From NCBI RefSeq assembly GCF_003226555.1, contig NZ_QKQS01000013.1, positions 99,890-163,889 of the forward strand: 64,000 bases of DNA, in the 5' to 3' direction. This document shows, piece after piece, positions 8,490 to 18,496 of this stretch. A program made the translations under genes and the position numbers. The first letter of the stretch is position 1; every line of letters starts with the position of its first letter. The stretch is from Rhodopseudomonas palustris. Lineage in GTDB: Bacteria; Pseudomonadota; Alphaproteobacteria; Rhizobiales; Xanthobacteraceae. The notes under the pieces were generated by a model, which searched no databases, was not told the origin of the DNA, and saw only the letters and a list, made by a program, of their open reading frames with translations.

Positions 8490-10190
8490 ATGCGTCAATC
8501 ATTCATCGGTGCTTCCGCCTTGCTGGCGGTGTGTTGCGGCGCGGCGCAGGCTGCGGACCTGCCACGGCGCCCGACCGCGAAGCTGGCCGCATGGAACTGG
8601 ACCGGCTTCTATCTCGGCGCGCATGTCGGCGCCGGGTTCGGCACCGCCAAAGTCGACAACCCGTTCGGACAATCGATCTACGGCGACGCCGTGCGCGCGC
8701 CGAAGGCGCTTGCGGGACTGCAGGCCGGCTACAACTGGCAACTGCCGGGCTCGGCTTGGGTGCTCGGCGTCGAGGCCGACGCTTCCGCGCTCGACGCCGA
8801 CGGGACCGATACCTGTCTGGCCTATTCCGGCCAGTTCGTCTCGGCCAATTGCCGGATCCGCGAACACATCCTCGGCACCCTGACCGGACGGCTCGGCCAC
8901 GCCTTCGGCCCGCAGGGCCGATCGCTGATGTACATCAAGGGCGGCGGCGCATTCCTGATCGGCAATCTGACCATGACGACCAATGCGTCGGACTATCTGG
9001 CTCAGCCCGGTGCCGAGCTGAACGCGACGCGCTGGGGCTGGACCGCCGGAGCCGGCATCGAGCACGCGCTGACGCCGCGCTGGTCGGTGCGCGCCGAATA
9101 CGACTACGCGAATTTCGGGCGCCACGGCATGGACACGCCCGGCGGTGGATTTCTACTGACACCGTTCGACCCGACGACGCTGATCAACACGCCCGGCGCG
9201 CCGACCCAGGTGCGTCAGGACATGCACCTGATCAAGCTCGGGCTTAACTATCAATTCGGCCGCGGTGACGGCGCGTTCGATCAGGCATCGCTGCTACCAG
9301 TAAAAGCGCCGGCCGCAAATCCGTGGTCGGCGTGGCAGTTCGATGTCGGCGCACGCTACTGGTACAGCCACGGCCGCTATCAAAACGATCTGACGCTCAG
9401 CACGGTCAACGTCCTCCAGGAGCATCTGGTCTCCCGCCTCACTTACGAGAGCGAGGGACATTCCGGCGAAGTGTTCTGGCGGATCGAAAGCCCGCAGAAG
9501 CTGTTCGTCAAGGGCTTCGCCGGCGGCGGCGCCCTTGTGGCGGGCACGATGAACGACGAGGACTGGTTCCCCACCGATAAGCAAAACGCCACGGCGTATT
9601 CGAACACGGACCACAACAAGGTCACCGGCACGATCGCCTATGCGACGCTGGACGCGGGCATCGATCTGTTCGGCGACGCTTCCGGCAAGTTCGGCGTGTT
9701 AGCCGGCTACAATTTCTATCGCGACCGCAAGGATGCGTTCAACTGCCACCAGATCGCGCTTGCCGACCCCACCTCGTTCTGCGGATCGTCACAAGGCATC
9801 TCGATCAGCCAGTACGAAGACTGGCACTCGCTGCGGATCGGCGCCAACGGCACGCTGACCGTGGCGCCGAACACCAAGCTGTTGGTCGACGCCGCCTACC
9901 TGCCCTACACGCATATTGCAGCGCTCGATATCCACCACGCCCGCACCGGTGAACTCAGCAAGGACTCTCCCGCCTGGGGCACCGGCCGCGGCGTTCAGCT
10001 CGAGGCGATCCTGACTTACGACGTGACGCCGACGTTCAATATCGGCGTCGGCGGCCGCTACTGGGCGATGTGGGCGACAGACGTCGAGACCGCAGGCTTC
10101 GGCAGCCCGGTAACGACCCAGCTGCTGCCGATCCGGGTCGAGCGCTACGGCAGCTTCGTGCAGGCGTCCTACAAGTTCGGCGTTCACTGA
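8490..10190 (+). CDS. Outer-membrane beta-barrel protein, two barrel-like halves
   Basis: 566 residues with a Sec signal peptide (cleavage near AAQA-AD, residue 21). Residues 25-255 resemble the Omp25/Omp31-type outer-membrane beta-barrel family common in Rhizobiales: WNWTGFYLGAHVGAGFG at the start, then RWSVRAEYDYANFG and LIKLGLNYQF as a natural C-terminal strand. The protein then continues, after a Pro/Ala linker near SLLPVKAPAANP, into a second stretch of about 300 residues with strand-like alternation (WQFDVGARYWYSHG, GVLAGYNFYRDRKDAF, FNIGVGGRYWAMW), ending in VQASYKFGVH with a barrel-type C-terminus. It therefore looks like a fusion of two barrel domains; what it transports or binds is unknown. 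Confidence 0.82.
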   Translation: MRQSFIGASALLAVCCGAAQAADLPRRPTAKLAAWNWTGFYLGAHVGAGFGTAKVDNPFGQSIYGDAVRAPKALAGLQAGYNWQLPGSAWVLGVEADASALDADGTDTCLAYSGQFVSANCRIREHILGTLTGRLGHAFGPQGRSLMYIKGGGAFLIGNLTMTTNASDYLAQPGAELNATRWGWTAGAGIEHALTPRWSVRAEYDYANFGRHGMDTPGGGFLLTPFDPTTLINTPGAPTQVRQDMHLIKLGLNYQFGRGDGAFDQASLLPVKAPAANPWSAWQFDVGARYWYSHGRYQNDLTLSTVNVLQEHLVSRLTYESEGHSGEVFWRIESPQKLFVKGFAGGGALVAGTMNDEDWFPTDKQNATAYSNTDHNKVTGTIAYATLDAGIDLFGDASGKFGVLAGYNFYRDRKDAFNCHQIALADPTSFCGSSQGISISQYEDWHSLRIGANGTLTVAPNTKLLVDAAYLPYTHIAALDIHHARTGELSKDSPAWGTGRGVQLEAILTYDVTPTFNIGVGGRYWAMWATDVETAGFGSPVTTQLLPIRVERYGSFVQASYKFGVH

Positions 10191-10243
10191 CCGGAGCTTG
10201 GCTCGGCCCGAACAGCGCAGCCGATCCGCCAGCAGCACTTGTC

Positions 10244-10273
10244 AAAATGCCCGGCCTTTCGGACCGGGCATTT
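10244..10273. terminator. Bidirectional terminator between the OMP gene and the NlpD-like gene
   Basis: AAATGCCCGG-cctttcgga-CCGGGCATTT is a perfect 10-bp stem flanked by A-rich and T-rich ends. It lies between two convergent genes and can serve both strands. Confidence 0.8.
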
Positions 10274-10305
10274 CGTCTTCTCAGGTATCGCTTAACCCGC
10301 GTTGC

Positions 10306-11721
10306 TCAGGCGCCGTTGAGGAACTTCAGCGGGTCGACCGGGGTCGATCCCTTGCGGATCTCGAAGTGCAGTTGCGGTGACGACACCTCGCCGCTCTGGC
10401 CGGACTTGGCGATCACTTGGCCGCGCTTGATCGTCTCGCCGCGCTTGACCAGCAGTTCGCTGGCATGGGCATAGGCCGAGACGTAGCCGTTGGCATGACG
10501 GATCAGCACGAGGTTGCCGTAGCCCTTCAGCTCGTTGCCGGCATAGGCGACCACGCCGTCTTCGGCGGCCTTCACCGGGGTGCCTTCCGGCACTGCCAGA
10601 TTGATACCATCGTTCGACTTGCCGTTGGTCTTGGCACCGTAGGCGGCAATCACGCGGCCACGGGCCGGCCAGCGGAAGCTCGGCAGCGCACCGGTCGCCT
10701 CGGCGGCCTTCACCGGCGTGGCTTCCGCCGGAGCGGCGGCAGCGGGCGTCTCGGTCGGTGCAACCATCCGCGCCTTCTGCGGCGGCTCGGCCAGCGCTGG
10801 CGCGGCGTTGGCCATCCGCACCGGCGCCGCGGCGGGAGCCGGGGCCGGGGCCGGGGCCGAAGTCTGGGTCTGCACCGGAGCGGCGGCCGCGACCTGGGCC
10901 CCCGGCACGTTGATCTTCATGCCCGGCTTCAGCTTGGTCGTGGTGGTGAGACCGTTGTAGCGCGCCAGCTCGCCGAGCGGGATGTTGTTACGGCGGGCGA
11001 TGTTGATCAGCGTGTCGCCGTTGTTGACGTAGTGCACCCGCGCCGGTGCCGGCGCAGCGGTCGCGACCGGACGCGGAGCCGGCGGAGGAGAAGCCGGCGC
11101 GGCGATCGGCGCGGCCTGCGCGGTAGCGGTGTTACGGCTCGGGATCACGAGCTGCTGGCCCGGCTGCAGCCGGCGCGGCCCCTTGTAGCCGTTGGCGCGG
11201 AGGATCTCGGCGGTCGAGACGTGGTAGCGCTGCGCCAGGATCTCCAGCGTATCGCTGGTACCGACGATGATCTTGGTGCCGGCATTATGGGCCGGAGCCG
11301 GCGCCGGAGCGACAGCCGGCATTGGCCGCGCGGCGGCTACCGACCGCGGCGCCGGCACGGTGCCGGTCGGCTCAATCGGCGCACGCGGCGGCGGCTCGTA
11401 GGATGCGATCCCGCGCCCTCCGCCGGAGATGCCCCCGCCTCCGTTCGCGACCGGATAGGACGAAGGCGACGAGATCGGCGGCAGCGCCTGGGATTGATAT
11501 TGCGGTTGATAGGGCTGCTGATACTGCGGCCGCGCATATTGCGGCAGTTCGCGGCGCGGCGGCTGAGCCACCGATCCGGTGGTCTCGACAGGCCCGAACG
11601 GAGCCTGTTGAAAGCGTGTCTGCATGTCGGCGCTGCACGCACTGAAACCGACGGACATCAACGCCAGCACCGCAACTTGCGGAGCGCGGCGCGAGCAAAG
11701 CAACGCGGCGACGCGGGACAT
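10306..11721 (-). CDS. LysM/M23-domain lipoprotein, NlpD-like murein hydrolase activator
   Basis: 471 residues. The N-terminus has a signal sequence ending in a lipobox-like FSAC (Cys29), so an outer-membrane lipoprotein is likely. After a Gln/Tyr/Pro-rich region come two LysM peptidoglycan-binding domains (about 150-194 and 229-273), an Ala/Pro linker, and a C-terminal M23 domain (about 350-465). The first zinc-ligand motif of active M23 peptidases (HxxxD) is replaced by SNDGINL, while the later YAHAS and HFEIR are kept. This is the pattern of NlpD/EnvC-type proteins that activate amidases rather than cut peptidoglycan themselves. It lies downstream of surE and pcm, an order reminiscent of surE-pcm-nlpD in many proteobacteria. 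Confidence 0.88.
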   Translation of the reverse strand: MSRVAALLCSRRAPQVAVLALMSVGFSACSADMQTRFQQAPFGPVETTGSVAQPPRRELPQYARPQYQQPYQPQYQSQALPPISSPSSYPVANGGGGISGGGRGIASYEPPPRAPIEPTGTVPAPRSVAAARPMPAVAPAPAPAHNAGTKIIVGTSDTLEILAQRYHVSTAEILRANGYKGPRRLQPGQQLVIPSRNTATAQAAPIAAPASPPPAPRPVATAAPAPARVHYVNNGDTLINIARRNNIPLGELARYNGLTTTTKLKPGMKINVPGAQVAAAAPVQTQTSAPAPAPAPAAAPVRMANAAPALAEPPQKARMVAPTETPAAAAPAEATPVKAAEATGALPSFRWPARGRVIAAYGAKTNGKSNDGINLAVPEGTPVKAAEDGVVAYAGNELKGYGNLVLIRHANGYVSAYAHASELLVKRGETIKRGQVIAKSGQSGEVSSPQLHFEIRKGSTPVDPLKFLNGA

Positions 11722-11841
11722 GGTTACTCACTCTTACGCAATACGATTGGTAAATTGAGTAAACACTGCGCCAGTAAACAACCGTTTAACCTTGCGCAGA
11801 AACCGCTTGTTGACGCTGAGAAATCCAAAACCTCAGTGCGT

Positions 11842-12495
11842 TCAGAGCTCGCGCGCGATGCCGCGCAGCGCCGGCACGAACCGGACCTCGCCGAGCACCT
11901 TGCGCTCGTCTCCATTCGCGCCGCGTCGCACTCGCACGAGACTCTGCCGCGCATTTGGCGGACCGACCGGCGCGATCAGCACTCCGCCCGGATCGAGCCG
12001 CTCGAGCAGCCGTTCGGGCAGCTCCGGCACTGCGGCGGTGACCAGGATGCGATCGAAGGTGCCGGCGGTTTCCGGCAGATCGAACCCGTCGCCGAACACC
12101 ACCTCGACATTCCGGCAGCCGAGGTCGGCGAGCCGGTGCCGTGCGCGATCCGCCAGCGTCTTGAACCGCTCGTAACTGAGCACGTCGGCGGCGAGCCGCG
12201 ACAGCACCGCGGCGTGGTAGCCGGAGCCGGTGCCGATCTCGAGCACGCGATCGCGCGGTCGCAGTTCGAGCTGCTCGGTCATGAACGCTACCACGAACGG
12301 CTGGCTGATGGTCTGGCCGCAAGCGATCGGCAGCGCGGTGTCACGCCAGGCGCCGTCGCGATAGCTCGGATCTACGAAGCGGTCGCGCGGCACCGCCTCC
12401 ATGGTCCGCAGCACCGCCTGATCGCTGATACCGCGCCGCCGCAGGCTGAGCTGGAACATCATCTTTTCGGGCGGCGGCGCCGCGGGGCTCGGCAT
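11842..12495 (-). CDS. pcm: Protein-L-isoaspartate O-methyltransferase
   Basis: 217 residues from ATG 12495 ([16 protein letters not shown]). A longer frame extends to 12633, but the added residues are low-complexity and unlike the family. The enzyme uses S-adenosylmethionine to methylate isoaspartyl residues and so start repair of damaged proteins. Visible hallmarks are [31 protein letters not shown] (substrate loop, with the conserved GQTISQP) and the SAM-binding [15 protein letters not shown]. It lies between surE and the NlpD-like gene. The ribosome binding site is weak, so a start at the next MM pair is possible. Confidence 0.94.
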   Translation of the reverse strand: MPSPAAPPPEKMMFQLSLRRRGISDQAVLRTMEAVPRDRFVDPSYRDGAWRDTALPIACGQTISQPFVVAFMTEQLELRPRDRVLEIGTGSGYHAAVLSRLAADVLSYERFKTLADRARHRLADLGCRNVEVVFGDGFDLPETAGTFDRILVTAAVPELPERLLERLDPGGVLIAPVGPPNARQSLVRVRRGANGDERKVLGEVRFVPALRGIAREL

Positions 12496-12720
12496 GTCGG
12501 GTCTCGCGATCGGTCGTGCGCCGCCACTCTGGTTCGGGTTGGCGCGATTCTCAGCAGAGTGTTGGCGTGCTGACCGGAACCTTGCAAGTGCGGAGCGCCA
12601 CGCAATGCGGTCCGCGGCGCTTGCATTTGCCATCGCGCCGCATATTTGCGACGGTGTTCAGCGAAGCGCCCTGAGTGCGGACCGGCGCCCGCAACAGCAC
12701 CTTTTCAAGGACCCTATCCG

Positions 12721-13095
12721 ATGACGACACCGAGTCCGACCGGCGGCTCCGTTTTCCTGGTCGAGGACGAAGCGATGATCCGCATGATGGTGGTCGACAT
12801 GCTCGAAGAGCTGGGCTTCTCGGTTGCCGCCGAGACCGGTGAAATCAACGAAGCGCTGCAGCTCGCCGAAGCGACCGATTTCGACATCGCGATCCTCGAC
12901 GTCAACGTCAACGGCAAGGTGATCTCGCCGGTCGCCGATTTGTTGAAGGCGCGCAATCGCCCGTTCATCTTCGCGACCGGCTACGGCACGCAAGGCGTGC
13001 CGGAAGATTATCGCGACCGTCCGGCGCTGCAGAAGCCGTTCCAGATCGAATCGCTGAAGCAGCTGCTCGACGCCACGCTCCGCCGGCCCGCGTAG
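12721..13095 (+). CDS. Single-domain response regulator receiver protein
   Basis: 124 residues from ATG 12721; an upstream in-frame codon at 12646 would add 25 residues unlike a receiver. It consists of a CheY-like domain only: acidic pair Glu15/Asp16, phosphoacceptor Asp60 in AILDVNVNG, Thr86 in FATGYG and Lys105 in LQKPF, all in expected spacing. No output domain and no kinase gene are nearby, so it probably works by protein contact or as a phosphate sink for a distant kinase. It is the only plus-strand gene within a long minus-strand block and ends in a large inverted repeat. Confidence 0.93.
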   Translation: MTTPSPTGGSVFLVEDEAMIRMMVVDMLEELGFSVAAETGEINEALQLAEATDFDIAILDVNVNGKVISPVADLLKARNRPFIFATGYGTQGVPEDYRDRPALQKPFQIESLKQLLDATLRRPA

Positions 13096-13120
13096 TCCCG
13101 TCGGATCATCTCGAAAAGCC

Positions 13121-13208
13121 GTAGGATGGGTTGAGCGCCAGCGAAACCCATCGAACCCCTACGCGCCGACATGATTGATGGGTTTCGCTGGCGCTCAACC
13201 CATCCTAC
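13121..13208. repeat. Large inverted repeat with 32-bp perfect arms
   Basis: The arm at 13121-13152 (starting GTAGGATGGGTTGAGCGCC) is the exact reverse complement of 13177-13208, with a 24-base loop. Each arm itself holds a nested GATGGGTT/AACCCATC pair. It lies between the convergent receiver and surE genes and may act as terminator for both. It looks like a mobile palindromic repeat of the kind common in Bradyrhizobium-group genomes. Confidence 0.9.
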
Positions 13209-13223
13209 GCGCTCGTTTCGCGC

Positions 13224-13991
13224 TTATCCCAGCGTCTTGGTCAGCGCCACTGAAAACACTTCGTCGGTGCGGTCGAGCCTGAGCGGCGTGACCGAGACGA
13301 AGTTGGCGGCGAGCGCGGCCAGATCAGTGCCTTCGGCCGGCATATCTTCGATTTTGATCCGCTCGAAGCCGATCCAGTAATACGGGTTGCCGCGGCCGTC
13401 GTGGCGTTCGTCGATACGCAGGAAGCCGGGATTGCGCTTGCCCTGCCGCGTCACCACCACGCCCTTGACCTCGTCCGGCGTGCAGGCCGGGAAGTTGATG
13501 TTGACCACGGTGTTCTTCGGCACGCCCGCGGCCATCACCTTGCGGATGATCTCGGGCGCGTGCGTCCGCGCCGTCTCCCACAGCGGCGCGTTGCGGGTCT
13601 CGATGGTGAACTCCTGCGACAGCGCGAACGACGGCAGGCCAAGGATGGTGCCTTCGAGCGCGCCGGCAATGGTGCCGGAATAGACCACGTCCTCGGCGAC
13701 GTTGCGACCGCGGTTGACGCCGGACAGCACCAGATCCGGCGCCTTATCCTTGAGGATGAAGCGCGAACCCATGATCACGCAGTCGGTCGGCGTGCCGCGC
13801 ACCGCGAAATGCCGCGGCCCGACTTCGCGCAACCGCAACGGATCATTCAGCGACAGCGAATGCGACACCCCAGACTGGTCGAGCTCGGGCGCCACCACCC
13901 AGACGTCGTCGGAGAGCGCGCGGGCGATCTGTTCGACCGTCTTGAGGCCGGGCGCGTGAATGCCGTCGTCGTTGGTGCACAGAATCCGCAT
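13224..13991 (-). CDS. surE: 5'/3'-nucleotidase SurE
   Basis: 255 residues, the usual SurE length. The metal-binding N-terminal motif [15 protein letters not shown] carries the Asp8/Asp9 pair. The conserved SGVSHSLSL and the [22 protein letters not shown] segments follow. SurE is a metal-dependent nucleoside monophosphatase linked to stationary-phase survival. It lies upstream of pcm on the same strand, but the divergent receiver gene and a large palindrome lie between them, so co-transcription is unlikely here. Confidence 0.96.
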   Translation of the reverse strand: MRILCTNDDGIHAPGLKTVEQIARALSDDVWVVAPELDQSGVSHSLSLNDPLRLREVGPRHFAVRGTPTDCVIMGSRFILKDKAPDLVLSGVNRGRNVAEDVVYSGTIAGALEGTILGLPSFALSQEFTIETRNAPLWETARTHAPEIIRKVMAAGVPKNTVVNINFPACTPDEVKGVVVTRQGKRNPGFLRIDERHDGRGNPYYWIGFERIKIEDMPAEGTDLAALAANFVSVTPLRLDRTDEVFSVALTKTLG

Positions 13992-14090
13992 GGTTGCCGG
14001 AGCGCCTTTCGTGATCAGGAGGGCTTAGGCCGCCGTCTTATCCGCCCGCGCCGCCAGAGGCAAATACACCCGGCCGGCAGAGCAGCGCCC

Positions 14091-14828
14091 TCACATGCAC
14101 AGGCCGAGCAGCCGCACGGTGCAATCCCGCGCGGCGGGAGGTTTCGGCAGCACCCTGCTCCAGGTGGCCGGCGGCTGCGCCGCGGTCTTGGACGTCGCGG
14201 CCAATTTCGCGGACGGCTTGCCTGGCTGCTTGGATTTCGATTTGGACTTCGGCGCTGACTTGGGCCCAGGCTTGGGCCTCTCGTCGCCGCCGGCGATCAC
14301 CATCGCCCAATAGGTCCGGCCGCTGGCGCTCGATCTGACGCTGGCGACGCCGATCTTGGACGCGCCCTTCAGCAGCAGGTTGGCACGATGGCCCGGCGAG
14401 TTGATCCACTGCTTCAGCGTGTTCGGAAAATCCGGATAGCCGTAAGCGATGTTCTCGGCGGCGCGCGACGCTTTGGCCGGCGCAACCCGCGAGGTGAACG
14501 AGCCGCCGGCCTCGTGACTGAGGACGTCCTTCGACGCCATCGCCGCCGCCTGCCGCTGCGCGATCGCATTCAGCGTCGCGTCCATCACCACCTTGCCCTG
14601 GCCGTTGCTGGCGCGGAACTGCGAGATCAGGTCGGCCGGGCCGGCGGCCAAGGCTGGCATCGCAGAAACGGAAACGAAGAACGTCGCCGCAAGTATCAGC
14701 GTCATTGCGAGCGAAGCGAAGCAATCCAGCACCCGGAGCACAGGGCTGGATTGCTTCGTCGCGGAGCCTGTGCTCGGACGGCGCGGAGCGCCGATCCGGG
14801 TGCTCCTCGCAATGACGGAGAGGGTCAT
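14091..14828 (-). CDS. Exported CAP (SCP/PR1) domain protein
   Basis: The core is a CAP-domain protein: NAIAQRQAAAMASKDVLSHEAGGSFTSRV, then ENIAYGYPDFPNTLKQWINSPGHRANLL (with the family H-E...W-x-x-S-x-G-H-R pattern) and GRTYWAMVIAG. It is followed by a Lys/Pro/Ser-rich tail ending in two Cys. A hydrophobic signal segment (LILAATFFVSVSAMPALAAG) precedes the domain. The start is ambiguous. ATG 14828 lies 5 bases after the serS stop with an AAGG-type site and gives 245 residues, with a palindromic repeat translated in the first 40. ATG 14705 lies inside the repeat end, gives 204 residues and an ordinary signal peptide, but has no ribosome binding site. Substrate and role are unknown. Confidence 0.82.
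   Translation of the reverse strand: MTLSVIARSTRIGAPRRPSTGSATKQSSPVLRVLDCFASLAMTLILAATFFVSVSAMPALAAGPADLISQFRASNGQGKVVMDATLNAIAQRQAAAMASKDVLSHEAGGSFTSRVAPAKASRAAENIAYGYPDFPNTLKQWINSPGHRANLLLKGASKIGVASVRSSASGRTYWAMVIAGGDERPKPGPKSAPKSKSKSKQPGKPSAKLAATSKTAAQPPATWSRVLPKPPAARDCTVRLLGLCM
14701..14817. repeat. Palindromic repeat, GTCATTGCGAGCGAAG family, copy 2
   Basis: It starts GTCATTGCGAGCGAAGCGAAG and ends CTCCTCGCAATGAC, with internal inverted segments (AGCACCCGGAGCACAGGGCT and GCCTGTGCTCGG). It lies between serS and the CAP gene and supplies either the N-terminal codons or the start codon of the CAP protein. Confidence 0.85.
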
Positions 14829-14833
14829 CAGCC

Positions 14834-16372
<1,539 letters not shown>

Positions 16373-16492
16373 TCACGAGGCGACGAGTGCCACAACGACA
16401 AGCTCAAGCAGGATCAAACCGACACCGATGGCGACCATCACGCCAAAACTCAGCGTCAGCCGCCGAGCCTGACCGTCAAATTCCGCCTGCAA
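16373..16492 (-). CDS. Possible small single-pass membrane protein after tatC
   Basis: Starting from a TTG at 16492, this frame encodes 39 residues: a short polar N-terminus (LQAEFDGQARRLTLSF) and one strong membrane helix (GVMVAIGVGLILLELVVVALVAS). The same frame is open to an ATG at 16582, which would overlap the 3' end of tatC by 59 bases and add an Arg-rich stretch. No clear ribosome binding site is present for either start. The clean hydrophobic segment and the position directly after tatC suggest a real small gene, but I do not recognise a family. Confidence 0.35.
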   Translation of the reverse strand: MQAEFDGQARRLTLSFGVMVAIGVGLILLELVVVALVAS

Positions 16493-16523
16493 ATCCGTAT
16501 TGGTACGAGTTCGCTCATACCAG

Positions 16524-17333
16524 CTACTCCGCCGGCTTCGACGACTCTGCCTCGGCAGCCCCCGCCGCAGCCTCCGCGGCACGCTTCTTTTCGACGATCG
16601 ACACAGCGATGATCGATCCCTCGTACAGCAGCAGCAGCGGGATCGCGAGCGAGGCCTGGCTGATCACGTCGGGCGGGGTCAGGACCGCGGCGATCACGAA
16701 CGCGCCGACGATGAAGTAGCGGCGCTTCTCCTTGAGCTGCTTGGCGGTGAGCACGCCGATCCGCCCGAGCAGGGTCAGGATCACCGGCAATTGGAACGCC
16801 AGGCCGAACGCGAACACCAGCGACATCATCAGCGACAGATACTCGCCGACCTTGGGCAGCAACTGGATCTGCGCGGTCTCCTCGCCGCCCATCTGCTGCA
16901 TGCCGAGCGAGAACCGCACCAGCATCGGCAGCACCACGAAATACACCACCAGCGAGCCGAGCACGAAGAAGCCCGGCGTGGCGATCAGATACGGCAGGAA
17001 GGCGTTCTTCTCGTGCTTATACAGGCCCGGCGCGACGAATTTGTAGATCTGGGTGGCGATGATCGGGAACGAGATGAAGCCGGCGCCGAACATCGCCAGC
17101 TTGAGCTGGGTGAGGAAATATTCGAGCAGCGCGGTGTAGATGAACTTTGAATTTTCCGGCCCGGCGACCCAGACGAACGGCCAGACCAGCACATTGTAGA
17201 TCTGCTTGGCGAAGAAGAAGCAGAAGATGAACGCGATGCCGAAACCGAGCAGCGCCTTGATCAGCCGCGAGCGCAGCTCGATCAGGTGGTCCATCAACGG
17301 CGCCTTTGAGGCCTCGATATCTTCGGCACTCAT
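16524..17333 (-). CDS. tatC: Sec-independent protein translocase subunit TatC
   Basis: 269 residues. TatC is the multi-spanning receptor that binds twin-arginine signal peptides at the inner membrane. The N-terminus holds the signal-binding motif [19 protein letters not shown], and the protein continues with several membrane helices, including [33 protein letters not shown], another conserved block with the family F-x-x-P-x-x-x-x-Q-x-x-x-F pattern. The C-terminus has an Ala/Glu-rich extension. It overlaps tatB by 4 bases. Confidence 0.97.
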   Translation of the reverse strand: MSAEDIEASKAPLMDHLIELRSRLIKALLGFGIAFIFCFFFAKQIYNVLVWPFVWVAGPENSKFIYTALLEYFLTQLKLAMFGAGFISFPIIATQIYKFVAPGLYKHEKNAFLPYLIATPGFFVLGSLVVYFVVLPMLVRFSLGMQQMGGEETAQIQLLPKVGEYLSLMMSLVFAFGLAFQLPVILTLLGRIGVLTAKQLKEKRRYFIVGAFVIAAVLTPPDVISQASLAIPLLLLYEGSIIAVSIVEKKRAAEAAAGAAEAESSKPAE

Positions 17334-17941
17334 GACGCTTTGGCGTCCTTGGCGAGTTCGGAATTGGCGAGTTCAGGATGAGCGAGATCCGGCGGGGCGG
17401 CGTCCGGTGTGGCGAGCGCGTGGCTCTCGGCCGCGACCGGCAGGTTCGCCGTCTCGGACACCTGGACCTCTCGAACGATCGCGAGCGGCTCCGAAATGGC
17501 CGAGTCGTGCTGGGTGGCTTCGATCAACGTCTCGGCCGTCGGCTGCACCGGGGTTGTCGCCTCGGTCGGCAGGATATCTGTCGGCGGTGCGCCGGTAGTC
17601 GGAGAGTCAGTGGTCGGAGTGTCGGTTTTTGCGGCGTCGGGGGCGGCGGGCTTGTCGAGCGCGATCGCGTCGTTGACCTCGCCCGACAGCTTGGTCAGCA
17701 TGTTGTTGGTCGACAGCCCGCTGGCCGCTTCCTTGACCTCGTCGAACGACTTCTTGAGGTCGGCCATTTCGGCCTCGCGCATCGCTTCCTGGAACTGGCC
17801 CTGGAATTCGCTGGCGAGCCGTCTGGCCTTGCCCATCCACTGCCCCACCGTGCGCAGCACGCCCGGCAGTTCCTTGGGGCCGATCGCGATCAGCGCGACC
17901 ACCCCGATCACCATCAGTTCACTCCACCCGATGTCGAACAT
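17330..17941 (-). CDS. tatB: Sec-independent protein translocase subunit TatB
   Basis: 203 residues. The N-terminus has the TatA/B signature [40 protein letters not shown]: a short membrane helix, the Glu at position 8 typical of TatB, and the hinge G-P-K-E-L-P. An amphipathic helix with acidic and basic residues runs to about residue 90. The remaining 110 residues are a Thr/Pro/Ala-rich tail with repeated TPTTDSPTT-like units, probably disordered. It forms the receptor complex with TatC. The start overlaps none; its stop overlaps the tatC start by 4 bases. Confidence 0.96.
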   Translation of the reverse strand: MFDIGWSELMVIGVVALIAIGPKELPGVLRTVGQWMGKARRLASEFQGQFQEAMREAEMADLKKSFDEVKEAASGLSTNNMLTKLSGEVNDAIALDKPAAPDAAKTDTPTTDSPTTGAPPTDILPTEATTPVQPTAETLIEATQHDSAISEPLAIVREVQVSETANLPVAAESHALATPDAAPPDLAHPELANSELAKDAKAS

Positions 17942-18067
17942 GAAACGGCCGACTATGCCTTAATGCGTCCCGCGAGCTTACGATCCGCGTGCGGGCTCGC
18001 TCGCCGCCCGCGCGTTGCGCCGTACCCGGGAACGATCGGCGGCGCAACCGGCCGCCGGATCAGTCCA

Positions 18068-18092
18068 GCGGCGCGGTAACGCCGCGCCGGTC
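18068..18092. other. G+C-rich hairpin between tatA and tatB
   Basis: GGCGCGG-taa-CGCCGCGCC is a near-perfect stem in the 172-base gap between tatA and tatB, without a T run. It may set the different expression levels of TatA and TatB through RNA processing or partial termination. Confidence 0.4.
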
Positions 18093-18113
18093 GAACGGCA
18101 GCGCGTTGCGCGC

Positions 18114-18350
18114 TCAGACCGCCTTGCTGCCGACGTCGGTGCGGTTGGTCGCGCCGGGCGTGGAGGTATGGTCGATCGACTTCACCGGCTCGGAGCTTTC
18201 GGCTGTCTTTTCATCGTCCTGCAAGCCCTTCTTGAAGGACTTGATGCCCTGGGCGACGTCGCCCATCAGGTCGGAAATCTTGCCACGACCAAACAGCAGC
18301 AGGACGACCGCGATAACGACGATCCAGTGCCAGATACTGAGTGAACCCAT
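18114..18350 (-). CDS. tatA: Sec-independent protein translocase subunit TatA
   Basis: 78 residues: [44 protein letters not shown] is a textbook TatA start, with one membrane helix, the F-G-R-G-K hinge and an amphipathic helix. The acidic/Ser-rich tail carries KSIDH. TatA oligomers form the transport pore for folded proteins. It is the first gene of the tatA-tatB-tatC run, 146 bases downstream of scpB. Confidence 0.97.
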   Translation of the reverse strand: MGSLSIWHWIVVIAVVLLLFGRGKISDLMGDVAQGIKSFKKGLQDDEKTAESSEPVKSIDHTSTPGATNRTDVGSKAV

Positions 18351-18496
18351 CCTGCATTCTCCCGAAACTCGACCGGCGCACCAGCCCTACTCACTTTGGA
18401 AGCTAGGTGAAAGAGCCGCCCGAAACAAGGATTTAAGCTGTCGCAACGGTGAGTTGATCGCCGCCGCGTCGGTTCCTTGCCAAGCTCAGCGCCGGC

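Noticed and set aside
10838-10860. GGGGCC tandem repeat as a regulatory or mobile element
   Set aside because: It encodes the Ala-Pro linker of the NlpD-like protein; a codon-bias effect.
10417-12573. A 718-residue plus-strand open frame
   Set aside because: Shadow of the NlpD-like and pcm genes; Arg/His/Gly-rich composition and no motif.
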